Assembly (NCBI GenBank): GCA_015069495.1
Contig: SVIN01000011.1
Coordinates: 1 to 63,408 of the forward strand
DNA: 63,408 nt
Origin: Clostridiales bacterium
Lineage (GTDB): Bacteria; Bacillota; Clostridia; Christensenellales; Borkfalkiaceae
Direction: 5' to 3'
Shown here one piece after another: positions 7,703 to 16,812 of this stretch (within the stretch, counting starts at the first letter, position 1; each line of letters opens with the position of its first letter). The position numbers and the translations under genes are program-made. The notes beneath the pieces are model-generated. The model did no database searches. It was given only the letters and a program-made list of their open reading frames with translations, and was not told where the DNA came from.

Positions 7703-8587
7703 ATGCGTGGATTGGTGATTATCAACGGATATCCAAACGCGGAAAAATTTATACGGCAAGGCGAACGTATTCGCTCGGCATTGCAAGCAGAGGGGATTGA
7801 AACCGAACTTATGAAAAACGGTGAAGTTTCCGCCTGCATCAACGCAGACGGAAGGATTGACGGTGCAATTCTGACCCGATATAATTTTGCTATCTATTTG
7901 GACAAAGATAAATACTTGGGCAGGATGCTGGAGAGTGCAGGCTTGCGCTTGTTCAACAGTGCGGCGGCAGTGGAAAACTGCGACGATAAACTGTTGACAT
8001 ATCTCGCGTTGGGCGCTTGCGGATTGCGATTGGCGAAATCCATTCCCGCGCCTCTTTGTTATACAAAAAATGCAACGCCTAATTCCGCATTTTTAGAGAA
8101 CACGGCAAAAAGTTTGGGCTTTCCGTTGGTTGCAAAAAAGAGCTTCGGTTCCTTCGGCGCAGGCGTTCGTCTCGTACACGGTATGCCCGAATTGTTAAAA
8201 ACGGAAGAGGAGTGGTTGCACGAACCACACTTTTATCAGCAATATGAATATGTTTCCTGCGGGAAGGATTACCGCATTATTGTGATTGGCGGTAAAGCGG
8301 TCGGGTGCATGCAACGGATTGCGCAAGCAGGAGAGTTTCGTTCCAATATCGAACTTGGCGGGGTAGGGCGAAAGGCTGCGCCTGACGAGCGGTATTTGCG
8401 CGCGGCGGAGCTAGCGGCGCAAACGCTTGGGCTGGATTATTGCGGAGTGGACTTATTGGAAACGGAAGACGGTCCCGTATTATGTGAGGTGAATTCTAAC
8501 GCCTTTTTTGATGGTTTTGAGCAAGTAACGGGGTTGGACGTGGCGGCTTTATATGCAAAGTACGTTGCGAGAGTTATGAAAAATTAA
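7703..8587 (+). CDS. ATP-grasp ligase, RimK-like
   Basis: A 294-residue enzyme of the ATP-grasp superfamily, closest in layout to RimK/LysX-type ligases that join a carboxylate to an amine through an acyl phosphate. Seen: the ATP-binding lysine region FPLVAKKSFGSFGAGV near residue 145; DYCGVDLLE; and the metal-binding EVNSNAFFDGFE near the C-terminus, a RimK-like signature. The start is set by GGGAGGG before the ATG at 7703. It sits 10 nt ahead of the cysteine desulfidase gene, so a role in amino-acid or sulfur metabolism is suggested. The substrates are unknown. Confidence 0.8.
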   Translation: MRGLVIINGYPNAEKFIRQGERIRSALQAEGIETELMKNGEVSACINADGRIDGAILTRYNFAIYLDKDKYLGRMLESAGLRLFNSAAAVENCDDKLLTYLALGACGLRLAKSIPAPLCYTKNATPNSAFLENTAKSLGFPLVAKKSFGSFGAGVRLVHGMPELLKTEEEWLHEPHFYQQYEYVSCGKDYRIIVIGGKAVGCMQRIAQAGEFRSNIELGGVGRKAAPDERYLRAAELAAQTLGLDYCGVDLLETEDGPVLCEVNSNAFFDGFEQVTGLDVAALYAKYVARVMKN

Positions 8588-8597
8588 GGATGTAACT

Positions 8598-9866
8598 ATG
8601 ATTACGGAAGAACAATTTGACCTTTACACGCGAATACTTAAAGAAGAATTGGTGCCTGCGATGGGTTGTACCGAACCGATTGCGATTGCCTATGCTACGG
8701 CAAAGGCGCGCTCAATTTTAGGTGATACACCCGTTTCCGCGAAAGTGGAAGTCAGCGGGAATATCGTTAAAAACGCCAAGAGTGTTACCGTACCTCATAC
8801 GGGTGGAATGCGCGGGATTAAATCGGCATTTATCGCAGGTTTGGTGGCGGGGGATGCGGAAACGGAATTGGAGGTTATTTCCAAGGTTACCCCTGACCAA
8901 ATATCGGAAATGAAAAGGGTGGTGGAAACGTTTGACGTGGAAATTACCACGCCCGCAGAAGCACGTGTTTTTGATATCGGTATTACTTTGCATTCGGTGG
9001 AACACACTTCGTACGTGCGAATTTGCGATGCACACACCAATATCGTGATGATTTGTAAGGATGGAGAAACGCTGTACGAAAACCCGCCGAAAGATATTGA
9101 GCGCGCAGATAAAAGCAGTTTGACTGTGGAAAACATTCTCGCCTACGCGGACGGAGTGGACGTTGCGGAAATTAAGGACACGCTTGACCGTCAAATTGAT
9201 TACAATATGGCAATTGCGGAAGAGGGGTTAAAAAATTCTTACGGTGCAAATATCGGTAAAGTTTTGCTTCGCTCCTATCAACCCGATATCAAAATTACGG
9301 CAAAAGCGTACGCAGCGGCGGCAAGCGACGCGCGTATGAACGGTTGCGAACTGCCCGTGGTTATCAATTCGGGCAGCGGGAATCAAGGGATTACAGCGTC
9401 CGTTCCTGTGATTGTTTACGCTCGGGGTATGCACGTATCCAAGGAGAAATTATACCGTGCACTGTGTGTATCCAATCTAATTACCATTCACTTGAAAAGC
9501 GGTATCGGTGCACTGTCGGCATATTGCGGTGTGGTTTCCGCGGGTGCGGGTGCGGCATGTGGGGTTGCCTATTTGTTGGGCGGGCGCGTGGCGGAAATTT
9601 CTCATGCGCTGGTCAATGCGCTTGCAATCGATTCGGGGATAATCTGCGACGGAGCAAAAGCAAGTTGCGCGGCAAAGATAGCAACGGCGGTGGAGAGCGG
9701 TTTGTTGGGGTTGAACATGTACTACAACGGCAACGAATTTTTCGCAGGCGAAGGCATTGTCAAGGCGGGGGTTGAAAACACGATTAAGAGTGTTTCTCGT
9801 TTGGCGTATAAAGGTATGCGTGAAACGGACAAGGAAATTATCCGTATCATGTTGGAAAACAATTAA
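8598..9866 (+). CDS. L-cysteine desulfidase, UPF0597/CyuA family
   Basis: A 422-residue member of the family that includes archaeal cysteine desulfidase and E. coli CyuA (YhaM), which split L-cysteine to pyruvate, ammonia and sulfide with a [4Fe-4S] cluster; many relatives are annotated as serine dehydratase alpha-like. Conserved parts seen: AMGCTEP with C24, SGNIVKNAKSV, VPHTGGMRG, and the C-terminal ICDGAKASCA cluster-ligand motif. It follows the ATP-grasp gene by 10 nt and is ended by a strong bidirectional terminator. Desulfidase rather than serine deaminase activity is inferred from the family. Confidence 0.87.
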   Translation: MITEEQFDLYTRILKEELVPAMGCTEPIAIAYATAKARSILGDTPVSAKVEVSGNIVKNAKSVTVPHTGGMRGIKSAFIAGLVAGDAETELEVISKVTPDQISEMKRVVETFDVEITTPAEARVFDIGITLHSVEHTSYVRICDAHTNIVMICKDGETLYENPPKDIERADKSSLTVENILAYADGVDVAEIKDTLDRQIDYNMAIAEEGLKNSYGANIGKVLLRSYQPDIKITAKAYAAAASDARMNGCELPVVINSGSGNQGITASVPVIVYARGMHVSKEKLYRALCVSNLITIHLKSGIGALSAYCGVVSAGAGAACGVAYLLGGRVAEISHALVNALAIDSGIICDGAKASCAAKIATAVESGLLGLNMYYNGNEFFAGEGIVKAGVENTIKSVSRLAYKGMRETDKEIIRIMLENN

Positions 9867-9880
9867 ATACATAAACAAAC

Positions 9881-9912
9881 GGGGCGTTTCCATTGAGAAA
9901 CGCCCCTGATTT
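9881..9912. terminator. Bidirectional terminator
   Basis: Perfect stem GGGGCGTTTC/GAAACGCCCC at 9881-9906 with a T-rich stretch on both sides, shared by the convergent desulfidase and acyltransferase genes. Confidence 0.88.
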
Positions 9913-11190
9913 TTAAACTTTTTCTTTGATTAAACGTTGCTTGATGATTTTGTATAATTCCTCGGTCGCAAACCGTGCTTTTACAACGATATTTTCTTGT
10001 TTCGGGAAACAGTAATACAACCGTTTCATGTCCCCAATCCCAATCACGTCTCCGATTTCATACCAGAAGAAGTCGGAATTTAAACTGTAAGAAGACAAAG
10101 GGGACTGTTGATAGGAGAAATCACCGTCTGCTCCTTGTAAAATAAACCCGTTTTCATCGTGGGAAAGTTTCCCTTCGCCAACCATATAAAGCGCTTTGTA
10201 ATCGGCGACGATTCCAATATCCACGTCCAAATCCAATCGGTATTCCCCGCGTTCAATTTCTTTCTTCACGCATTCCCGTTCCCAAGCGGTCCAATCGGGG
10301 ATATGAGGGAATTCGGTGTTGCCATCCATTGCGGACAAAACGCCGTATTCATCCATTTGATAGGTTTTTCCGCAATGCTTACAGGATAAGGTAATGCCCT
10401 CGCTTTGCATTTGCCCTTCCGTTTGGCAGGCGGGACAGCGGTAGAGGATGCGGTGTAAACCTTCCGCGCGGTTTGGATCGGTGATTTTTACCGAGTTCAA
10501 AGCCTGCGTTTTGAAGTTATCAAAAGCGAAAAGATTTTCTAAAATTCCGTCGATTTCATCTGCGGATTTGCTTGCAATTTCTTCCTTAGTCAATAGACAT
10601 TGCACGTGCGCGGAAACTTTATTTTTGCGCATACGTAAATTGTTATATAAAGGTTGGTGTAAAAAGGCTCCGTCTGTGATAACGGATACGATGGGCACTT
10701 CTAATTTCTTGATAAAACCGCCTAAATTTTTGGGTAAAACCGTGGACTTGCCATCAAACGAATATCCTGCTTCAGGGAAGAGTAAAACGCTGGTTTTCTT
10801 ATCGTGTAAGGCGCGTTGTATATCCCGCATCAAGGCAACGTCAGCAACGAATTTGCGGGTGGGAATACAACCGATTTGGCGCATCAGCCAATGCTTACCG
10901 ATAAACCCGTCCATTGTACTGACGATATGGTAAGGCCGTTTGAAAAAGATTTTCGAGGCAATCTTTAAATCGATGAAGCTCGAATGGTTCATCAAAATCA
11001 AGCAAGGCTCATTTTGTATTTTTTCCATACCGCTTTGCGTATAGGTAAATTTTGTGGCGCGCAGTTCACCGACGGATAACACGCGGATCAGCAGTTTGAA
11101 CAATCGGCTGGGTCGGGTTAAACGCCCTCGTTTGAGGGGGGATAGATTTTTGATAAACTCGTAGGAAACGCGTTTGGTTTTTATTTTCAC
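9913..11190 (-). CDS. PlsC-type acyltransferase with C-terminal zinc ribbon
   Basis: A 425-residue protein. The first half is a 1-acylglycerol-3-phosphate acyltransferase-like domain with the HX4D motif HSSFID at residues 69-74 and FPEAGYS near 139, suggesting acyl transfer to a glycerolipid at the membrane face. The second half is unusual: a CPAC...CKHC zinc ribbon near residues 250-275 and a beta-rich tail. Simple PlsC proteins are about 240 residues. The GTG start at 11190 has GAGGTG upstream, and a strong promoter lies at 11226-11255. Acceptor and donor cannot be read from sequence. Confidence 0.82.
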   Translation of the reverse strand: MKIKTKRVSYEFIKNLSPLKRGRLTRPSRLFKLLIRVLSVGELRATKFTYTQSGMEKIQNEPCLILMNHSSFIDLKIASKIFFKRPYHIVSTMDGFIGKHWLMRQIGCIPTRKFVADVALMRDIQRALHDKKTSVLLFPEAGYSFDGKSTVLPKNLGGFIKKLEVPIVSVITDGAFLHQPLYNNLRMRKNKVSAHVQCLLTKEEIASKSADEIDGILENLFAFDNFKTQALNSVKITDPNRAEGLHRILYRCPACQTEGQMQSEGITLSCKHCGKTYQMDEYGVLSAMDGNTEFPHIPDWTAWERECVKKEIERGEYRLDLDVDIGIVADYKALYMVGEGKLSHDENGFILQGADGDFSYQQSPLSSYSLNSDFFWYEIGDVIGIGDMKRLYYCFPKQENIVVKARFATEELYKIIKQRLIKEKV

Positions 11191-11225
11191 AAAACACCTC
11201 GCTAAGTAAATGAATTTATACCAAT

Positions 11226-11255
11226 ATTATAATCCCAATATATTAAAAATGTCAA
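11226..11255 (-). promoter_or_regulatory. Sigma-A promoter for the acyltransferase
   Basis: On minus: perfect TTGACA, 18 nt, perfect TATAAT. The transcript would start about 30 nt before the GTG codon. Confidence 0.85.
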
Positions 11256-11356
11256 GTACCTAATCAAAATTTCTTTATGAAAAAATATCCATTGTAATTT
11301 TAAGGGTGAAAACGCAAAAAACTGCACAAAAAAATCAGCTTTTCCCTTTAAAATCC

Positions 11357-11385
11357 TTGATTTTTTACGGTGAAAGTGATAAAAT
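11357..11385 (+). promoter_or_regulatory. Sigma-A promoter for serC
   Basis: TTGATT at 11357-11362, 17 nt, TAAAAT at 11380-11385, leaving an 80-nt AT-rich leader in which I see no named riboswitch or T-box. Confidence 0.65.
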
Positions 11386-11469
11386 GGAATTTAATCAATA
11401 TTTTTGATAAAAAACCATGCTTATTCAATTTTTCTGTTTGATTGGCGTGGCGATTAGCGAGGTGAAATT

Positions 11470-12555
11470 ATGGAAAGAGTTTACAATTTTTCAGCGGGAC
11501 CTTCGATGATGCCTGAGGCAGTGCTTGCAAAGGCTGCGTCAGAAATGCTGAATTACGAAAACAGCGGTATGTCGGTGATGGAGATGAGCCATCGTTCGCC
11601 CGTCTATGAAAAAATTATCACGGATGCAGAAGCTTTACTTCGTAAGGTTATGGAAATTCCTGATAATTACAAAATATTGTTTTTACAGGGCGGGGCGTCT
11701 ACGCAATTTGCGGCGGTGCCTTTGAATTTGATGGTCAATGGTAAAGCCGACTACGTATTGTCGGGGCAATTTTCCACCAAAGCGTATCAAGAAGCCCTTA
11801 AATACGGTGACGCTTGCGCGGTTGCAAGCAGCAAGGATATCAATTTCTCCGCTGTGCCTGCGGTAACGAAAGCGGATTTCCGCGCAGATGCGGATTACGT
11901 TCATATCTGCTTGAACAATACCATTTACGGTACGAAATTTCCTTATATTCCCGATACGGGTGACGTGCCTTTGGTTGCGGACTTGTCTTCGTGTATCTTA
12001 AGCGAACCTGTGGACGTATCGAAATTTGGCGTAATCTATGCAGGGGCACAAAAGAATATGGCGCCTGCGGGGTTGACTGTGGTGATTATCCGTGAGGATT
12101 TGCTTGGCAAAGCAAGAAAGGAAACCCCGACCATGCTCGATTATAAGGTGATGGCGGATAACGCTTCTATGTACAACACACCGCCTTGTTATTGTATCTA
12201 TATGGCAAAACTTGTATACGAGTGGATTTTGGAACTCGGCGGTTTGCAGGCAATGAAAGCGCGTAATGAGAAGAAGGCGGCGCTCTTGTATGGATATTTG
12301 GACGGTCAAAATTATTACACCGCGCCCGTGGCAAAGGACAGCCGCTCGATGATGAACGTAACCTTCGTAACGGGGGATGCGGATTTGGATAAGAAATTCT
12401 GTTCGGAGGCGGCAAAGGCGGGCTTGGTGAACTTGAAAGGCCACCGCTCGGTTGGCGGTATGCGCGCATCGATTTACAACGCAATGCCTTACGAGGGTGT
12501 GGAAAAGTTGGTTGCATTTATGGAAGAATTTGCAAGAAATAACCCCAAAAAGTAA
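11470..12555 (+). CDS. serC: Phosphoserine aminotransferase
   Basis: A 361-residue PLP enzyme converting 3-phosphohydroxypyruvate and glutamate to phosphoserine, the second step of serine synthesis. The family start YNFSAGPSMMPEAVL, the GMSVMEMSHRS segment and the PLP lysine in AGAQKNMAP (K195) are clear. GCGAGGTG precedes the ATG. serA, the preceding pathway step, follows 85 nt downstream but with its own promoter. No serB-type phosphatase is seen nearby. Confidence 0.95.
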   Translation: MERVYNFSAGPSMMPEAVLAKAASEMLNYENSGMSVMEMSHRSPVYEKIITDAEALLRKVMEIPDNYKILFLQGGASTQFAAVPLNLMVNGKADYVLSGQFSTKAYQEALKYGDACAVASSKDINFSAVPAVTKADFRADADYVHICLNNTIYGTKFPYIPDTGDVPLVADLSSCILSEPVDVSKFGVIYAGAQKNMAPAGLTVVIIREDLLGKARKETPTMLDYKVMADNASMYNTPPCYCIYMAKLVYEWILELGGLQAMKARNEKKAALLYGYLDGQNYYTAPVAKDSRSMMNVTFVTGDADLDKKFCSEAAKAGLVNLKGHRSVGGMRASIYNAMPYEGVEKLVAFMEEFARNNPKK

Positions 12556-12592
12556 AAGTTTTTATTATAATAAAAAAAGAGGCAGTTAGGTC

Positions 12593-12620
12593 TTGACATT
12601 ACTATGAAAATGTGTATAAT
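12593..12620 (+). promoter_or_regulatory. Sigma-A promoter for serA-his
   Basis: TTGACA at 12593-12598, 16 nt, TATAAT at 12615-12620. It is the only convincing promoter I find for the whole serA-hisZGDCBHAFIE run. Confidence 0.8.
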
Positions 12621-12640
12621 AATACAATGGAGAGAGTGAT

Positions 12641-13804
12641 ATGTTTAAAGTAAAGTTGATGAATAAAATTGCGAAAGTAGGTACGGACGTTTTATCTCCC
12701 ATTCGTTACGAAATAGGGGATACGATAGAGGCAGAGGACGCAGTGATGGTGCGTTCGGCCAATTTACACGAAATGCCCTTTTCACCGAATTTACGCGCGA
12801 TTGCCCGCTGCGGTGCAGGGGTAAACAATATCCCTGTAGAAAAATGCACGCAGGACGGGATTGTCGTTTTCAATACTCCAGGTGCAAATGCGAACGCTGT
12901 AAAAGAATTGGTGATTGCGGCGTTGGTACTTGCATCCCGCGACGTAATCGGCGGTGTGAAATGGGTGGAAACCCTTGCAGGGCAGACGGATATCGCGAAG
13001 ACGGTTGAAAAAGGAAAGGGCGCGTTTGTCGGACACGAACTTGCGGGAAAAACGCTTGGCGTTGTCGGCTTGGGCGCAATCGGCGGTATGGTTGCGAACG
13101 CGGCAATTTCCTTGGGGATGAACGTTATGGGTTACGACCCTTATATTACTGCAAAAGCGGCGTGGAGTCTTGCGCCTTCCGTTCGTCAAGCGTCCGACTA
13201 CGAGGACATTTTCAAACATTGTGATTACATCAGCTTGCACGTACCGGCAACACCGCAGACGAAAAATATGATTTGTGAAAAGAGCTTGGCACAGATGAAG
13301 GACGGGGTGCGTATTTTGAACCTTGCGCGTGCGGATTTGGTCAACGCAAACGATTTAAAGTCGGCTTTGGAAAGCGGTAAAGTGGCTTCGTACGTAACCG
13401 ACTTCCCCACGGAAGAAACGGTAGGGGTAAAGGGGATTACTGCAATCCCGCACTTGGGGGCTTCTACCATTGAATCGGAAGACCATTGTGCGGTTATGGC
13501 GGCACAACAGTTGGATGAATTTTTGACATGCGGTAACATTCGCAACAGTGTTAACTTCCCGACGGTGGGTATTCCTTTGTCGGAAAAACCGCGCGTTTGC
13601 ATTATGAATAAAAATATTCCTAATATGTTGTCGCAAATCACCTCGGCATTCTCGTCGCAAAATATCAACATTGAAAACATGGCGAATGGTTCGAAAGGTG
13701 AAATCGCATATACGATCGTTGAAACGAACGTAGCGGCGGATGGTAAAATTTTGGATAGATTAAGAAATATCGAAGGCGTGTTCGGGGTGCGGACGTTTGC
13801 CTAA
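12641..13804 (+). CDS. serA: D-3-phosphoglycerate dehydrogenase
   Basis: A 387-residue NAD-dependent dehydrogenase for the first step of serine synthesis. Seen: the nucleotide motif GVVGLGAIGG near residue 140, LNLARADLVN with the substrate arginine, IPHLGAST with the catalytic histidine, and a C-terminal ACT domain (IPNMLSQITSAFSSQNINIE), probably a serine sensor. The DFPTEE segment replaces the usual DVFENEP, as in the short clostridial/Bacteroides subgroup. GGAGAGAG precedes the ATG. Only 11 nt separate it from hisZ, so serine and histidine genes are co-transcribed. Confidence 0.92.
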   Translation: MFKVKLMNKIAKVGTDVLSPIRYEIGDTIEAEDAVMVRSANLHEMPFSPNLRAIARCGAGVNNIPVEKCTQDGIVVFNTPGANANAVKELVIAALVLASRDVIGGVKWVETLAGQTDIAKTVEKGKGAFVGHELAGKTLGVVGLGAIGGMVANAAISLGMNVMGYDPYITAKAAWSLAPSVRQASDYEDIFKHCDYISLHVPATPQTKNMICEKSLAQMKDGVRILNLARADLVNANDLKSALESGKVASYVTDFPTEETVGVKGITAIPHLGASTIESEDHCAVMAAQQLDEFLTCGNIRNSVNFPTVGIPLSEKPRVCIMNKNIPNMLSQITSAFSSQNINIENMANGSKGEIAYTIVETNVAADGKILDRLRNIEGVFGVRTFA

Positions 13805-13815
13805 AAGGAGACGGT

Positions 13816-14904
13816 ATGTCTGAAAATATTTTACGCAAAGAGGAAAAAATAGCGTTTGAATTGCGTGCGTTGTATCAAAAGTACGGTTATTTGCCTTATA
13901 AAATGAGTAAGTTTGAAACCTATGATTTATACGCTCGCAACAAAGAATTTTTGGAAGGGGCGCGCATCGTCACGTTTAACGATACGGACGGGAAATTGAT
14001 GGCGTTGAAACCTGACATTACCTTGTCCATTGTGAAAAACGATACGGACGGGGAAGCAAAACGCAAGGTATATTACAACGAAAACGTATACCGCGCGTCC
14101 AAAAAGACGGACGGTTTTAAGGAACTGCATCAAGTGGGTATCGAATGCATCGGTGATTTGGATTTGTACGACGTATACGAAACGATATGTTTGGCGGCGG
14201 AAAGTTTGAAAAAAATCAGCGATAGATTTGTTTTGGATATTTCCCACGTTGGCATTTTAACAGCGGTGTTGCAGACTTTGAATTGCGGAAAAGAATTTGA
14301 AAAAGCGGCGAAACGCTGTCTTTCTGAAAAGAACTTACACGAGTTGCAAACTCTTTGCGATACGTATGGAGTATCATCGGAAAAATTGACCGCGTTTGTT
14401 GGCGCGTACGGTGCGCCTAAGACAACTTTGGCAAAGATAGAACCTCTTTGTGAGGGGGCAGACGAAGAGACTGCGTTTGCGGAATTGAAAGCATTGTGCG
14501 CATTGTTGGAAAAGACTCCTTACGCCGATTCTATCCGTTTGGATTTTTCGGTGACGGGCGGTGGAAATTACTACGACAACGTTGTGTTTAAAGGCTTTAT
14601 CGACGGTATTGGCGAAAGCGTACTGTCGGGCGGAAGATACGATCGCTTGCTTGCGCGGATGGGTAAAAAATCGGGTGCCATCGGGTTTGCCGTATATTTG
14701 GATTTATTGGCGAACTGGGCGCGCGAATACCGCGAAACGGACGTAGACGTCGTGGTGCTGTATGACGAGAACGTGTGCGTGGAAACGTTGACCACCGCGG
14801 TCAACACATTGATTGCAGAAGGCAATTCGGTTAGCGCGCAAAAGGCGCAGGGCGAGTTGCGTTGCAAACGCTTGGTGGATTTAAGGGGGGCTAAGACATG
14901 TTAA
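13816..14904 (+). CDS. hisZ: ATP phosphoribosyltransferase regulatory subunit
   Basis: A 362-residue histidyl-tRNA-synthetase-like protein without aminoacylation role, which binds the short form of HisG and is needed for the first step of histidine synthesis and for feedback control. The class II synthetase-like blocks (KPDITLSIVKN, GFKELHQVGIECIG, LSGGRYDRLL) are visible. AAGGAGA stands before the ATG. The gene overlaps hisG by 7 nt. Its presence agrees with the short HisG that follows. Confidence 0.92.
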   Translation: MSENILRKEEKIAFELRALYQKYGYLPYKMSKFETYDLYARNKEFLEGARIVTFNDTDGKLMALKPDITLSIVKNDTDGEAKRKVYYNENVYRASKKTDGFKELHQVGIECIGDLDLYDVYETICLAAESLKKISDRFVLDISHVGILTAVLQTLNCGKEFEKAAKRCLSEKNLHELQTLCDTYGVSSEKLTAFVGAYGAPKTTLAKIEPLCEGADEETAFAELKALCALLEKTPYADSIRLDFSVTGGGNYYDNVVFKGFIDGIGESVLSGGRYDRLLARMGKKSGAIGFAVYLDLLANWAREYRETDVDVVVLYDENVCVETLTTAVNTLIAEGNSVSAQKAQGELRCKRLVDLRGAKTC

Positions 14905-15533
14905 ATATTGCGCTTCCCAAAGGTCGTTTGGGTGAAAAAGTATACGCGATGTTCGAACAAGCGGGTTACGAATGTCCGTCTATCAAGGAAAACAATAGAA
15001 AACTGATTTTTGAAAATGCGGAAAAGGGTGTGCGTTATTTTTGGGTGAAGCCTTCGGACGTGTCTATCTACGTAGAACGCGGTGCGGCGGACGTAGGGGT
15101 TTGCGGTAAAGATATTCTTGCTGAATACGACCCTGACGTGTACGAGTTGCTTGACTTCAAAACGGGCGTGTGTCGTATGGCGGTCGCAGGACCGAAGAAT
15201 TTTCACGACGATGGTCAACACACCTTAAAGGTTGCGACCAAGTTTGAAAACTGCGCCAAAGCATTTTATGCGAAGAAGGGTCGTGATATTGATATTATCA
15301 AGCTCAACGGCTCGATTGAAATTGCACCCATCTTGGGGTTGTCGGACGTTATCGTGGACATCGTGGAAACGGGTACGACGCTCAAGGAAAATAATTTGGA
15401 CGTCATTGAAACGGTATTTCCGATTAGCGCGCGCTTGATTGTCAATAAAGCCAGCTTCAAATTCAAAACCGCGGCGGTGGAGGATTTGACGGCAAAACTT
15501 CGTACCATGTTGGAAGAAAAAGAGAGAGAATAA
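14898..15533 (+). CDS. hisG: ATP phosphoribosyltransferase, short form
   Basis: A 211-residue catalytic subunit joining ATP and PRPP in the first histidine step. It begins LNIALPKGRLGEKVY and has the PRPP-site segment VDIVETGTTLKENNL. The regulatory ACT-like C-terminal domain of long HisG proteins is absent, as expected for the HisGS/HisZ type. Start ATG overlaps the end of hisZ; the stop overlaps hisD as TAATG. Confidence 0.95.
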   Translation: MLNIALPKGRLGEKVYAMFEQAGYECPSIKENNRKLIFENAEKGVRYFWVKPSDVSIYVERGAADVGVCGKDILAEYDPDVYELLDFKTGVCRMAVAGPKNFHDDGQHTLKVATKFENCAKAFYAKKGRDIDIIKLNGSIEIAPILGLSDVIVDIVETGTTLKENNLDVIETVFPISARLIVNKASFKFKTAAVEDLTAKLRTMLEEKERE

Positions 15534-16804
15534 TGATTAAGATTTACAAATTTGGTGAAGTTCCTTCCGAGGAGATATTTGCGCGTTTCAGCCCTACGGC
15601 AAGCGTTGAAGGCGTGGTGGCGGATATCATTGCGGAAGTTATTAAAAATAAAGACGCGGCGTTAAAAGCGTACGCGCAGAAATTTGACGGTGTTACTTTG
15701 GATACGTTGGAAGTGTCGCAGGCGGAGATTGACGCGGCGTATGAAAACGCGGATAAAACGTTTGTGGCGGTTTTGGAAGAGGCGGCGGAAAATATCCGTC
15801 AATTCCACTCAAAACAAGTCCGTGACGGCTTTGAAATTCACCGTGAAGACGGCGTAGTGATTGGACAAAAAGTGACTCCCATCGAAAAGGTTGGTCTGTA
15901 CGTACCAGGCGGTACGGCGGCGTATCCGTCTACGGTATTGATGGATTCTATTCCTGCGAAAATTGCAGGTTGTAAGGAAATCGTGATGGTGACTCCGCCT
16001 GCGAAGGACGGCAGTGTGAACCCCGATATTTTGACCGCGGCGAAGGTAGCGGGCGTGACCCGTATTTTCAAGGTGGGCGGCGCGCAAGCAGTGGCGGCGT
16101 TGGCTTACGGTACGGAAAGCGTACCCAAGGTGGATAAGATTGTCGGCCCTGGTAACGCATACGTAGCCGAAGCGAAAAAGCAGGTATTCGGTAAAGTATC
16201 TATCGACATGATTGCAGGGCCCAGTGAAATTCTTGTGGTTGCGGATGATACCAACGATGCGGCGCACGTGGCGGCGGATTTGCTTTCACAGGCAGAACAC
16301 GATAAGATGGCAAGCGCGGTGCTCGTTACTGACAGTCAAGCGTTTGCAGAAAAAGTCTCTGCGGAATTGGAAAAGCAAATTCCTTTATTGCCCCGCTGTG
16401 AAATTGCGCGTAAGTCGATTGACGATAACGGGAAAATCATCGTGGCGGACAACCTTTTGCAAGCGATTGAAATTGCAAACGAAATCGCGCCCGAACATTT
16501 GGAATTGTGCGTAGATAACCCGTTTGATTACTTGGATAAGGTAGAACATGCGGGCTCGATATTCATGGGAAAATATTGCCCCGAAGCGTTGGGGGATTAT
16601 TTTGCTGGTCCTAACCATACCTTGCCCACCAGCGGTACGGCGAAATTCTCTTCCCCCTTGTCCGTGGATGATTTTGTGAAGAAGACGCAGTATAGCTATT
16701 ATACCGAAACTGCATTGGATAAGGTTGCGGATAAAGTAGCGTTATTTGCCAATAAAGAGGGATTGCATGCGCATGCAAAGAGTGCGGTAATCCGTAAAAA
16801 ATGA
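15533..16804 (+). CDS. hisD: Histidinol dehydrogenase
   Basis: A 423-residue zinc enzyme oxidising L-histidinol to histidine in two NAD-dependent steps. Recognisable blocks include VGLYVPGGTAAYPSTVLM, KIVGPGNAYVAEAKK, DMIAGPSEILV, LLSQAEHDKMASA with the catalytic acid/histidine, and the C-terminal zinc-site GPNHTLPTSGTAKF. One-nt overlap with hisG and four-nt overlap (ATGA) with the possible upstream start of hisC indicate translational coupling. Confidence 0.96.
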   Translation: MIKIYKFGEVPSEEIFARFSPTASVEGVVADIIAEVIKNKDAALKAYAQKFDGVTLDTLEVSQAEIDAAYENADKTFVAVLEEAAENIRQFHSKQVRDGFEIHREDGVVIGQKVTPIEKVGLYVPGGTAAYPSTVLMDSIPAKIAGCKEIVMVTPPAKDGSVNPDILTAAKVAGVTRIFKVGGAQAVAALAYGTESVPKVDKIVGPGNAYVAEAKKQVFGKVSIDMIAGPSEILVVADDTNDAAHVAADLLSQAEHDKMASAVLVTDSQAFAEKVSAELEKQIPLLPRCEIARKSIDDNGKIIVADNLLQAIEIANEIAPEHLELCVDNPFDYLDKVEHAGSIFMGKYCPEALGDYFAGPNHTLPTSGTAKFSSPLSVDDFVKKTQYSYYTETALDKVADKVALFANKEGLHAHAKSAVIRKK

Positions 16805-16812
16805 GAGAGAGT

